From DASVDK01 sp036562265 [NCBI: Thermodesulfobacteriota bacterium] (GTDB lineage Bacteria > DASVDK01): a DNA stretch of 6,998 nucleotides. The notes beneath the pieces were generated by a model. That model ran no database searches. It had not been told where the DNA came from and saw nothing but the letters and a program-made list of their open reading frames with translations. The position numbers and the translations under genes are program-made. Positions 1 through 5,856 of the stretch are shown here, piece by piece. The stretch is taken from NCBI GenBank assembly GCA_036562265.1, contig DATCKS010000555.1:1-6998 (forward strand), written 5' to 3'. Positions within the stretch are counted from its first letter, which is position 1. Each line of letters begins with the position of its first letter.

Positions 1-85
1 GTTCTACAACCCGAAGACCTCGATGCTCTTCGGCGACGCGAAGGCGTCGATCACGAAGGTCGTGCAGGAGCTGAAGAACCTCTAG
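1..85 (+). CDS. pntB: NAD(P) transhydrogenase subunit beta, C-terminal end (partial)
   Basis: Only the last 27 codons are present; the reading frame starts at base 2 and ends with TAG at 83-85. The tail contains the block MLFGDAKAS followed by a short amphipathic helix ending in ELKNL. The MLFGDAK block next to the C-terminus is characteristic of PntB, the membrane and NADP(H)-binding subunit of proton-translocating nicotinamide nucleotide transhydrogenase, which uses the proton gradient to reduce NADP+ with NADH. This lysine-containing block is part of the NADP(H)-binding domain III fold. The assignment rests on this short signature plus its exact position at the C-terminus; the rest of the gene lies left of the window. 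The family call is fairly secure, but nothing can be said about the integrity of the whole gene. Confidence 0.8.
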   Translation, partial: FYNPKTSMLFGDAKASITKVVQELKNL

Positions 86-213
86 TCGTCGCCCGTGCCG
101 AGGAGGCGAACGATCACCCAGGCGGTGACGTGGAGCACGAGGAGGCCCGCGGCGGCGGCCGCCGCCAGGGCGAGGGCCACGAGCCCCAGGTAGGCGAGCG
201 CGGTCTCGAGCAC
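82..213 (-). CDS. possible small single-pass membrane protein (43 aa), hypothetical
   Basis: This minus-strand frame opens with GTG at 211-213 and closes with TAG at 82-84. The product would be 43 residues: a short N-terminal VLETALAY, a long hydrophobic stretch rich in Leu, Ala and Val (about residues 7-36) able to form one transmembrane helix, and a short tail with Arg and two Asp (RLLGTGDD). The only ribosome-binding hint is AGG six bases upstream of the GTG. No ATG or other start is available further upstream in frame up to about position 280. Its stop overlaps the stop of the convergent pntB-like gene by two bases. The alanine run is encoded by a GC-rich 16-base perfect palindrome at 151-166, so the ORF could be a by-product of GC-rich sequence. 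I recognise no family. The hydrophobic pattern and the snug fit between neighbours favour a real gene only moderately. Confidence 0.35.
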   Translation of the reverse strand: MLETALAYLGLVALALAAAAAAGLLVLHVTAWVIVRLLGTGDD

Positions 214-300
214 GCCGGCCTGCGCAGCACAGGTCGTGCCGACGCCGTGTCGGCGACCGAGCCCATGGCGGTTCCGGGCGACCGTCGACGGAGGTGCCTC
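214..300. promoter_or_regulatory. intergenic leader of the Vgb-like gene, with a short hairpin and strong RBS
   Basis: This stretch lies between the possible small minus-strand ORF and the propeller gene. It holds a 6-bp perfect stem with a 5-base loop (GCCGAC at 238-243, GTCGGC at 249-254), a 10-base palindrome CCGTCGACGG at 282-291, and a good Shine-Dalgarno GGAGG at 290-294, which decides the ATG at 301. I could not identify convincing -35/-10 boxes for a sigma70-type promoter on either strand. Confidence 0.4.
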
Positions 301-1269
301 ATGTCTCGCGCCCTGATCCCCGCGTTCCCCCTCGCAGCCGCCCTCGTTCTCGCGGCCTGTCCGGCGGTGGCCGAGGTCACGTCACGCGCCTACCCGGTGC
401 CCGACGGCGCCGGGCCGCACGACGTCGCGCCCGCCCCGGACGGCACCGTCTGGTACACGGCGCAGCGTCAGGGGGCGCTCGGCCGCCTCGATCCCGCCAC
501 CGGCAAGGTCGAGCAGATCCCGCTCGGCCCCGGCTCGGCGCCCCACGGCGTCATCGTGGGACCCGACGGCGCGCCCTGGATCACCGACAGCGGCCAGAAC
601 GCCATCGTCCGCGTCGATCCCCGGACGCGCGCGGTCACGCGCTACCCGCTGCCGAAGGACCGCGGCTACGCCAACCTGAACACGGCCGCCTTCGACGGCC
701 GCGGCGTCCTCTGGTTCACCGGCCAGAACGGCGTCTACGGCCGCCTCGACCCGAGGAGCGGCGAGATGCGCGTGTGGGACGCGCCGCGCGGCCGCGGGCC
801 GTACGGGATCACCGCCACGCCGGACGGCCAGATCTACTACGCGTCGCTCGCCGGCAACCACATCGCGCGGATCGACGTGGAGACCGGCGAGGCGACGGTC
901 ATCGAGCCGCCGACGCCCGAGCAGGGCGCGCGTCGCGTCTGGTCCGACTCGAAGGGCCGCATCTGGGTGAGCGAGTGGAACTCGGGTCAGGTCTCCCGCT
1001 ACGACCCGGCCACGCGCGCCTGGAAGGCGTGGAAGCTACCGGGGGAGCGGCCGCGCGCGTACGCGGTGTACGTGGACCACGAGGACGCGGTGTGGCTCTC
1101 CGACTTCGGCGCCAACGCCGTGGTTCGCTTCGACCCGGAGACGGAGCGCTTCGAGGTCTTCCCGAGCCCCAGGTCCGCCGCGAACGTCCGCCAGCTCCTC
1201 GGCCGGCCCGGCGAGGTCTGGGCGCCGGAGTCGGGAACCGACCACCTCGTCGTCTACGTCTACCGCTAG
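301..1269 (+). CDS. Vgb/streptogramin-lyase-like seven-bladed beta-propeller protein, exported, possibly a lipoprotein
   Basis: The ATG at 301 is chosen over the longer open frame beginning at 130 because GGAGG lies 6 bases upstream and a signal peptide follows directly. The product is 322 aa. Residues 1-24 form a signal sequence ending LVLAAC-PAVA-E. The LAAC tetrapeptide fits a lipobox (lipidated Cys20), but an AVA/E signal-peptidase-I site after residue 24 is equally readable. The rest consists of seven repeats of the pattern PDG-xx-W-(F/Y)-T, with aromatic anchors at W51, W93, W138, Y179, W222, W265 and W307, spaced 41-45 residues apart, as in a seven-bladed propeller of the virginiamycin B lyase (Vgb) superfamily. 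Vgb linearises streptogramin B antibiotics, but many Vgb-like proteins are not known to do so. His40 and His82 sit 42 residues apart at equivalent blade positions. The true activity is unknown; a periplasmic binding or lyase-type role is inference. It appears to be a single-gene unit. Confidence 0.85.
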   Translation: MSRALIPAFPLAAALVLAACPAVAEVTSRAYPVPDGAGPHDVAPAPDGTVWYTAQRQGALGRLDPATGKVEQIPLGPGSAPHGVIVGPDGAPWITDSGQNAIVRVDPRTRAVTRYPLPKDRGYANLNTAAFDGRGVLWFTGQNGVYGRLDPRSGEMRVWDAPRGRGPYGITATPDGQIYYASLAGNHIARIDVETGEATVIEPPTPEQGARRVWSDSKGRIWVSEWNSGQVSRYDPATRAWKAWKLPGERPRAYAVYVDHEDAVWLSDFGANAVVRFDPETERFEVFPSPRSAANVRQLLGRPGEVWAPESGTDHLVVYVYR

Positions 1270-1274
1270 CCGCC

Positions 1275-1324
1275 GGGGTCAGGCCTTTCCATTTTCCATG
1301 GGGTCAGGCCTTTCCGTTTTCCAG
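1275..1324. repeat. two tandem copies of a 25-base repeat (GGGGTCAGGCCTTTCC core)
   Basis: Units 1275-1299 and 1300-1324 match at 23 of 25 positions; the differences are A/G at offset 17 and T/G at offset 25. Each unit carries GGGGTCAGGCCTTTCC followed by an A/T-rich TTTTCCA, clearly more AT-rich than the flanking genes, with the palindrome AGGCCT inside. It starts 6 bases after the stop of the propeller gene and ends 39 bases before the stop of the convergent DUF218 gene, so it sits in the 3'-to-3' space, a typical place for dispersed extragenic repeats. From memory, GGGGTCAGG-type motifs recur near IS200-like/RAYT transposases in several genomes, but no transposase is present here. No good rho-independent terminator was found in 1270-1363. 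Confidence 0.75.
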
Positions 1325-1363
1325 GCGGGCATCCGCGGCCCTGATCCCGGCTCGATGCGGCCT

Positions 1364-2161
1364 CTACCTGTCCTCGGGACCGGGAAAGAGCCGGTCGGTC
1401 CGGCCGAGCAGCCGGTACGCGACGAGGCCGTACCACTCCTGCAGCGCGATGCTCGCCAGGTCGAGCCCCTCGCGGAGCGAGTAGGGGGGCGGCGGCGAGG
1501 GGTCGCCGGTGGTCTCGTAGTCGACGGGGTAGGGGATCACCGGCCAGCCCACCCGACGGAAGATCCCCACCGCTCGCGGCATGTGCGAGGCCGACGTGAC
1601 GAGGATCCACGTCTCGCCCGGGGTCGGGTTGGCCAGGGGGTAGGAGAGCCGTACGTTCTCCCAGGTGTTGCGCGAGCGGTTCTCGACCAGGAGCCGCTCG
1701 GGCGCGACGCCGAGCGCCTCGAGGATCGCGCGCGAGGGGGCCGCCTCGTCCGGGCCCCCGCCGATCCGCGCGGACCCGCCCGTGAAGAGGACCTTCGCGT
1801 CGGGATAGCGCCTGGCGAGCATGGCGCCGGCGATGAGCCGGTCGGCCGACGCGCCGACGTTGGGTTGCCCGCGCGCCCGGCTCACCCACGGGTCGGCGGC
1901 CCCGCCGAGGACGACGATGCCGTCGACGCGCGCCGGAAGCCGCTCGGGCCTCGGGAAGCGGTCCTCGAGCGGGCGAAGCAGCCAGGGGCCGAGCGGCGTC
2001 ACGGTGAGCGCCAGCGCGGCCGCCGCGGTGACGGTCACCACGACGCGCCCGGCGGCTCGCCACCGGGTGTAGAGGAGCGCCGCCCCGGCGAGGAGCCCGG
2101 CCAGGAGCAGCGCCGCCGGCTGCGCGACCGCCCAGAAGAGCTTGGAGGCGACGAAGAGCAC
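1364..2161 (-). CDS. YdcF/ElyC-like DUF218 envelope protein
   Basis: A 265-aa protein opening with GTG at 2159-2161 and ending with TAG at 1364-1366. No good Shine-Dalgarno precedes the GTG, so the start is moderately certain, although the first hydrophobic segment begins soon after it. Two N-terminal membrane helices (about residues 14-31 and 39-56) are followed by PLEDRFP and a DUF218 domain. Visible DUF218 marks are VDGIVVLGG (79-87), the ADRL helix leading to YPDAKVLFTGGSARI (119-133), RSRNTWEN (162-169) and ILVTSASHMPRA (186-197). The order of two helices followed by a C-terminal DUF218 domain closely matches E. coli ElyC (YcbC), an inner-membrane factor linked to envelope and lipid-carrier homeostasis; the biochemical reaction of the family is unsettled. 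It lies 40 bases downstream of the FadR-type regulator on the same strand and could share its transcript, though a GC hairpin stands between them. The family call is confident, the precise role is not. Confidence 0.88.
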   Translation of the reverse strand: MLFVASKLFWAVAQPAALLLAGLLAGAALLYTRWRAAGRVVVTVTAAAALALTVTPLGPWLLRPLEDRFPRPERLPARVDGIVVLGGAADPWVSRARGQPNVGASADRLIAGAMLARRYPDAKVLFTGGSARIGGGPDEAAPSRAILEALGVAPERLLVENRSRNTWENVRLSYPLANPTPGETWILVTSASHMPRAVGIFRRVGWPVIPYPVDYETTGDPSPPPPYSLREGLDLASIALQEWYGLVAYRLLGRTDRLFPGPEDR

Positions 2162-2179
2162 GCCGTAAGGGTAGCGTAA

Positions 2180-2197
2180 CGGCGGGCGTCCCCGCCG
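2180..2197 (-). terminator. GC hairpin between regulator gene and DUF218 gene
   Basis: A perfect 7-bp stem (CGGCGGG paired with CCCGCCG) encloses a 4-base loop CGTC, placed 5 bases after the regulator's stop codon and 18 bases before the DUF218 start on the minus strand. No U-run follows on either strand, so it is not a canonical intrinsic terminator. It could pause or attenuate read-through, protect the 3' end of the upstream message, or be incidental in GC-rich sequence. Confidence 0.35.
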
Positions 2198-2201
2198 CGG
2201 C

Positions 2202-2912
2202 TCAGTACCCCAACAGGTTCCGCCGCACCCCGAGCAGGTGCTCGCGGATGCGGGTGCGGGCGAGGTCCGCGTCGCGGCGGCGCAGGGCGTCGACGATGGC
2301 CGCGTGCTCGGCGGTGGAGACCTGGCGGCGCGCGGCGGTGAGGGCGCGCATCTTGAGCTGCCCCCACTCGCTCGTCTGCCGCGCCCGGTTCATCAGCTCC
2401 ATCACGCGCACGAGGAAGTCGTTGTGCGTGGCGCGCGTGATCGCGAGGTGCAGCGCCCCGTCCCACCGCTCGAACTCGTCGATGCTCCCCGCGGTACGCG
2501 AGCGATCGAGGCACTCCTCGATCTCGCGCAGGTCGGCGGCGGTGGCGTTGCGGACCACGAGGTCGGCGAGTTGCGGCTCGAGGAGGAGGCGCGCCTCCAT
2601 GAGCGCCGCGGGGCTCGTGTCGGGCGCGACGGCGCCCAGCGCCGCGCCGGCGCTCGTGGCGCGGGTCGAGAGGAACGTGCCGCGGCCGACCGCCCGGAGG
2701 ATCCAGCCTTCGGCCTCGAGGATGGCGAGCGTCTTGCGCACGCTGCCGCGCGGCCGGCCGAACCGTTCCGAGAACTGCCGTTCCGTCGGCAGGCGGTCAC
2801 CCGGCTTGAGACGCCCCTCGGCGAGCCCGCCGAGGATGTAGTCCCGAACGGGGTCGGCGCCGGCGGCGCCCGGCCCCCCTCTATGCTCGATCACCGGCTC
2901 TTGGTTAACCAA
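2202..2912 (-). CDS. FadR-subfamily GntR transcriptional regulator with FCD ligand domain
   Basis: Up to 236 aa, ending with TGA at 2202-2204. The longest form opens with TTG at 2910-2912, immediately after an in-frame stop two codons earlier. A GTG at 2892-2894 (residue 7 of the long form) is an equally good or better start, because the TTG lies inside a palindrome that looks like an operator. Residues about 22-85 form the GntR winged helix, including LKPGDRLPTERQFSERFG, the recognition region RGSVRKTL and the wing GWILRAVGRGTF. Residues about 103-232 form the all-helical FCD domain. It keeps the expected metal/ligand residues Asp151, His155 (in WDGALHLAI), His203 (EHAAIVDAL) and His225 (REHLLG), so it probably binds a divalent metal and a carboxylate-type effector. 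It is transcribed divergently from the ABC importer operon, which is the obvious target, and is probably autoregulated. The effector cannot be predicted from the sequence. Confidence 0.92.
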   Translation of the reverse strand: MVNQEPVIEHRGGPGAAGADPVRDYILGGLAEGRLKPGDRLPTERQFSERFGRPRGSVRKTLAILEAEGWILRAVGRGTFLSTRATSAGAALGAVAPDTSPAALMEARLLLEPQLADLVVRNATAADLREIEECLDRSRTAGSIDEFERWDGALHLAITRATHNDFLVRVMELMNRARQTSEWGQLKMRALTAARRQVSTAEHAAIVDALRRRDADLARTRIREHLLGVRRNLLGY

Positions 2913-2913
2913 G
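2900..2913. promoter_or_regulatory. 14-bp perfect palindrome, putative FadR-family operator
   Basis: CTTGGTTAACCAAG is a perfect 14-bp palindrome covering the TTG start candidate of the regulator gene. FadR-subfamily regulators such as PdhR and LldR bind TTGGT-N3-ACCAA; here the same half-sites occur with a 2-base spacer (TTGGT-TA-ACCAA). The AT-rich palindrome stands out in a GC-rich context. Position, symmetry and half-site similarity support an autoregulatory operator. The spacing difference means the binding protein would differ in detail from PdhR. Confidence 0.55.
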
Positions 2914-2930
2914 GTTCAGCTCCGTGTCAA
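2902..2930 (-). promoter_or_regulatory. possible promoter of the FadR-type regulator
   Basis: On the minus strand a perfect TTGACA (2930 down to 2925) is followed after 17 bases by TAACCA (2907 down to 2902). The -35 is ideal but the -10 matches only at its first two positions. If used, transcription would begin near 2895, right at the GTG at 2892-2894, giving a leaderless or nearly leaderless message and placing the 2900-2913 palindrome over the -10. The prediction is weak. Confidence 0.25.
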
Positions 2931-2947
2931 CCATGCAGCCAGGTTGA
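2927..2947. promoter_or_regulatory. inverted repeat TCAACC-N9-GGTTGA, second putative operator
   Basis: Perfect 6-bp arms (2927-2932 and 2942-2947) are separated by 9 bases in the divergent control region. The arms carry the same AACC/GGTT core as the 2900-2913 palindrome but in inward-facing order. The right arm overlaps a possible -35 for the transport operon. This is a candidate second regulator site, or a weak hairpin. Confidence 0.35.
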
Positions 2948-2970
2948 ATCGCAAGCGCGCAAGATATCTT
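2944..2970 (+). promoter_or_regulatory. possible promoter of the ABC importer operon
   Basis: TTGAAT (2944-2949) and TATCTT (2965-2970) each match the sigma70 boxes at 4 of 6 positions, but with a short 15-base spacer. An alternative perfect TTGACA at 2969-2974 has no acceptable -10 at 16-18 bases. The boxes overlap the right arm of the inverted repeat and the 2960-2971 palindrome, which would let a bound repressor block initiation. The predicted leader to the ATG at 3062 would be roughly 85 nt. Confidence 0.25.
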
Positions 2971-2971
2971 G
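2960..2971. promoter_or_regulatory. 12-bp perfect palindrome CAAGATATCTTG
   Basis: A perfect 12-bp AT-rich palindrome about 90 bases upstream of the binding-protein start. Its sequence differs from the GGTT/AACC motif, so it may be the site of another regulator or the core of a bidirectional promoter. It contains TATCTT on one strand and, being palindromic, reads the same on the other. Confidence 0.35.
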
Positions 2972-2992
2972 ACAGGATACGGCGGATTGGCA

Positions 2993-3006
2993 AACCTGGT
3001 TCCAGG
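2993..3006. promoter_or_regulatory. AACC-T-GGTT and overlapping CCTGG-TT-CCAGG inverted repeats in the operon leader
   Basis: AACC (2993-2996) and GGTT (2998-3001) flank a single T. Overlapping this, CCTGG (2995-2999) and CCAGG (3002-3006) form a second perfect pair across TT. Together with the upstream sites this adds to the cluster of GGTT/AACC half-sites. It may be another operator position in the leader; the 2-base loop is too small for a stable RNA hairpin. Confidence 0.3.
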
Positions 3007-3061
3007 CTTCGTCACGCCATCCGCCTGCTCCACCGATCTGGAGAACCTCCGGGAGGACACG

Positions 3062-4117
3062 ATGCCGGCAACGACTCCTCGACTCACGGCGGGCCGTCTG
3101 CTCGCAACCCTCGCGGTCCTGGCGCTTCTGGCCGGCGCGTCGGGCGCCTCGGCTCAGCAGGACCCCGTCTCGCAACTCTACGAGGCGGCCAGGCGCGAGG
3201 GCACCGTCGTCTGGTACACGAGCTTCCCGCTCGACGAGGCGACACCGCTCGCCGAAGCCTTCCAGAAGCGGTATCCGGGCGTCAAGGTCGAGATCGTCCG
3301 CGGCAGCGGCACCCGCCTGGTCGAGCGGTTCGAGACCGAGTACCGGGCCGGCCGCGGCGTCGCCGACGTGATCACCGGTTCCATCATCGACCCGTACCTC
3401 GCCTACAAGAAGCAGGGGTGGCTCATGGAGTGGACGCCGCCGGAGGGGCGCGCGATCCCGGCCGCCTACAAGGACGAGGGCTACTGGTACCTCGAGGGGA
3501 TCACCCTCTCCTGCATGATGTACCACCCGGGGCGGGTGAAGGCCGAGGAGCTGCCGAAGGAGCCGACCGACCTCCTCAAGCCGGCCTGGAAGGGGCGGGT
3601 CGGGAGCCTCCCCGCGTTCGCGACCGGGACGGCGCTCGAGTTCGCGTACTACGTCGAGTACGTCCTGGGGGAGAAGAACTTCGCGCAGCGGCTCAAGGAA
3701 CTGAACCCCCGCATGCAGACCGCCCAGGCGCAGCTCGTCGAGCAGGTGATCCGCGGCGAGATCGACATCGCCTTCCCGATCGCCGACTACAACCTCTACC
3801 GGTTCAAGGCCGAGGGGGCGCCGGTCGAATGCGCCTACCCGCAGAAGGGGGTGCCGGCCAACACGCGGCCGATCGCCATCCCGAAGAACGCGCCGCACCC
3901 GAACGCCGCGAAGCTCTTCCTCAACTGGCGGCTCTCCGAGGAGGGCCAGAAGGCGATGCAGGACGGCTTCGGGATGCGGTCCGTCCGGGAGGGGATGCCG
4001 CCCGTGAAGGGTCTCGCCCCGCTGTCCAGCCTCGAGGTGCTCATCTTCGATCCGGACAAGGTCGGCGCCGTCCGCGACGAGATCACGAACCGCTGGCGTG
4101 CCGTCTTCGGTAGCTGA
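3062..4117 (+). CDS. ABC transporter periplasmic substrate-binding protein (FbpA/AfuA-like fold, substrate unknown)
   Basis: 351 aa. The ATG at 3062 is chosen over the upstream in-frame TTG at 2969 because GGGAGG lies 5 bases before it and a signal peptide follows: a basic start, the hydrophobic run LLATLAVLALLAG, and a likely cleavage after Ala31 (GASA/QQD). The mature part starts with the family opening YEAARREGTVVWYTSFPLDEATPLAEAFQKRYPGVKV in outline (residues 40-76), then DVITG (102-106), PAWKGRVG (174-181), a VEQVIRGEIDIAFPIADYNLYRF region (226-248) and AIPKNAPHPNAAKLFLNW (272-289). This is the order seen in class-II iron(III)/phosphonate-type binding proteins. In ferric-binding FbpA the equivalent of 240-246 carries two adjacent tyrosines; here only Tyr243 remains, followed by Asn244, and the N-terminal His ligand is not evident. 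Iron is therefore unlikely and the ligand is open. The mature part has two cysteines (151, 257). First gene of the importer operon; it overlaps the permease gene by 20 nt. Confidence 0.9.
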   Translation: MPATTPRLTAGRLLATLAVLALLAGASGASAQQDPVSQLYEAARREGTVVWYTSFPLDEATPLAEAFQKRYPGVKVEIVRGSGTRLVERFETEYRAGRGVADVITGSIIDPYLAYKKQGWLMEWTPPEGRAIPAAYKDEGYWYLEGITLSCMMYHPGRVKAEELPKEPTDLLKPAWKGRVGSLPAFATGTALEFAYYVEYVLGEKNFAQRLKELNPRMQTAQAQLVEQVIRGEIDIAFPIADYNLYRFKAEGAPVECAYPQKGVPANTRPIAIPKNAPHPNAAKLFLNWRLSEEGQKAMQDGFGMRSVREGMPPVKGLAPLSSLEVLIFDPDKVGAVRDEITNRWRAVFGS

Positions 4118-5855
4118 CCCCGGCTCGCCCGGCGCCGCGGCCTCGCTCCTCGAGGGGGCGGGGGCGCGCGCCGGGCGCGGCCATCTCGCGCAGGTCGTCG
4201 TCCAGACGGCCGTCTACGCGACGGTCGCGTTCCTCGTGCTCTCGCCCATCGCCATGCTGCTCTACGGCAGCGTGCGCACGGCGCCGCCGGGCGCGGAGGG
4301 CGCCTTCACGCTGGCGAACTTCCGCGAGATCCTGAGCCCGAGGTACCTCGAGGCGCTCAAGAACACGCTCGTGCTCGGGGCGAGCGCAGCCGTCCTCTGC
4401 ACGGTCGTCGGCACCGCCCTGGCCTGGCTGGTCTTCCGCACGGACCTCCCCGGCCGGCGCCTCCTCGCCGTCCTCGTCACGAGCACGTTCTACTTCCCGT
4501 CGTTCCTGACCGCGGAGGCGTGGGGGATCCTGCTTGCGCCGAAGAGCGGGCTCCTCAACAACCTCGGCCGGACGCTCCTGCCGGGCTTCGACGGGATCAA
4601 CATCTACTCGCTCGCCGGCATGATCTGGGTGACGGCGCTCGCGTACGTCCCCTACACCTTCCTCTTCCTCGCGGGCCCCTTCCAGTCGATGGATCCGGCG
4701 CTCGAGGAGGCCGCCTCGATGTCCGGGGCGAGCCGCGCGCGGACGGTCTTCACCGTCACCCTGCCGCTCGTCTCGTACGCGATCCTGTCGGGGGCGCTCC
4801 TCACCTTCATCCTCGCCGTGGGGCTCTTCGGCGTGCCGGCCATCATCGGCATGCCGGCGCAGATCTACGTCCTCGTGACGCAGATCTACAGCCTGCTCGA
4901 GTTCTACCCGAGCAACTACCAGGTCGCCGCGGCCCTGGCGGTGCTCCTCATGGGCGTGACCGTCGCGGCGGTCTGGCTCCAGCGCTTCATCACGGGGCGG
5001 CGGTCGCACACGACGATCACCGGCAAGGGCTACCGGCCGCGTCCCTTCCCGCTCGGCCGGCTCAGGTGGATCGCCTTCGGCCTCTGCGTCGGCTACTTCG
5101 TGCTGGCGGTCCTCCTGCCGACGCTGGCGCTCCTCTACGTGTCGCTGCAGCGCTTCTACACCGGCACGCTCGACTTCTCGCGCTTCACGCTGCACAACTA
5201 CCGCGAGATCCTCTTCGTCTACCCGATCACCTGGCGGGCCTTCCGCAACAGCCTCGTGCTGTCGGCCGGCGGCGCCACGGTGGCCATCGCCCTCTCGGCG
5301 CTCGTCTCGTACATGGTGGTCAGGGGGCGCATGCGGGCGCGCGGCCTCCTCGAGACGCTCACGATGCTCCCGGCGGCCGTGCCGGGCCTCGTCATCTCGG
5401 TCGGCCTCCTCTGGGCGTACGTCCGGTCGCCGATCTACGGCACGATCGTGATCCTCCTGGTGAGCTACGTCACGCACTACCTGCCGCAGGGCTTCCGGGT
5501 GGTCTCGTCGAACCTGGTCCAGATGGACAACGCCCTCGAGGAGTCGGCGCGCGTGTCGGGCGCCTCGTGGCTCCGGACGCTCAAGGACATCGTGCTCCCC
5601 CTGGTGCGCCCGGCGCTCGCGAGCGGGTGGCTCCTCCTCTTCGTGGCGTTCTTCCGGGAGCTGTCGTCGGCGGTGCTGCTCTACTCGCACGGCAACGAGG
5701 TGCTCTCGGTGGCCATCTGGGACCTCCACCAGAACGGCAACCTCGGCATGCTCGCGGCGCTCGCCGTGCTCATGCTCCTGGTGGTCTACGGGGTCTTCTT
5801 CGTGCTCCAGGCGGTCGGCGGCGGCGTGGCCGGCCGGCCGCAGGCGGAGGGGTAG
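4098..5855 (+). CDS. ABC transporter permease, two fused MetI-like domains (FbpB/AfuB type)
   Basis: 585 aa, opening with GTG at 4098-4100, inside the end of the binding-protein gene; no better start with a clear Shine-Dalgarno was seen, and overlap with the upstream gene suggests translational coupling. Reading the hydropathy by eye gives about twelve membrane helices in two sets of six, each half a binding-protein-dependent permease domain. Each half carries an EAA loop that docks on the ATPase: EEAASMSGAS with a following LPL at residues 203 onward, and EESARVSGAS with LPLV at 481 onward. A soluble, basic linker (RRSHTTITGKGYRPRPF) joins the halves near residues 303-319. A single chain with both permease domains is typical of the ferric-iron, thiamine and 2-aminoethylphosphonate importer class, so one polypeptide forms the whole channel. 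Ends with TAG, one base before the ATPase start. Confidence 0.93.
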   Translation: MPSSVADPGSPGAAASLLEGAGARAGRGHLAQVVVQTAVYATVAFLVLSPIAMLLYGSVRTAPPGAEGAFTLANFREILSPRYLEALKNTLVLGASAAVLCTVVGTALAWLVFRTDLPGRRLLAVLVTSTFYFPSFLTAEAWGILLAPKSGLLNNLGRTLLPGFDGINIYSLAGMIWVTALAYVPYTFLFLAGPFQSMDPALEEAASMSGASRARTVFTVTLPLVSYAILSGALLTFILAVGLFGVPAIIGMPAQIYVLVTQIYSLLEFYPSNYQVAAALAVLLMGVTVAAVWLQRFITGRRSHTTITGKGYRPRPFPLGRLRWIAFGLCVGYFVLAVLLPTLALLYVSLQRFYTGTLDFSRFTLHNYREILFVYPITWRAFRNSLVLSAGGATVAIALSALVSYMVVRGRMRARGLLETLTMLPAAVPGLVISVGLLWAYVRSPIYGTIVILLVSYVTHYLPQGFRVVSSNLVQMDNALEESARVSGASWLRTLKDIVLPLVRPALASGWLLLFVAFFRELSSAVLLYSHGNEVLSVAIWDLHQNGNLGMLAALAVLMLLVVYGVFFVLQAVGGGVAGRPQAEG

Positions 5856-5856
5856 C

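Noticed and set aside
151-166. 16-base perfect palindrome made of GGC/GCC repeats
   Set aside because: It is simple-sequence GC repeat that coincides with an alanine run in the small minus-strand ORF, so symmetry is expected from composition.
130-300. Upstream extension of the propeller gene to 130
   Set aside because: The extra 57 residues are charged and low-complexity, while ATG 301 has a good Shine-Dalgarno and is followed at once by a signal peptide.
1325-1363. Weak inverted repeats (GCATC/GATGC, GCGG/CCGC) that might be a bidirectional terminator
   Set aside because: The stems are only 4-5 bp with mismatched interiors and no T-run on either strand.
1298-2179. Long plus-strand open frame opposite the DUF218 gene
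   Set aside because: It has Arg/Gly/Pro-rich low-complexity translation and no recognisable domain, whereas the minus strand shows clear DUF218 motifs.
2969-3061. Upstream TTG start for the substrate-binding protein
   Set aside because: It would bury the signal peptide behind 31 extra residues and has no ribosome-binding site; GGGAGG sits correctly before the ATG at 3062.
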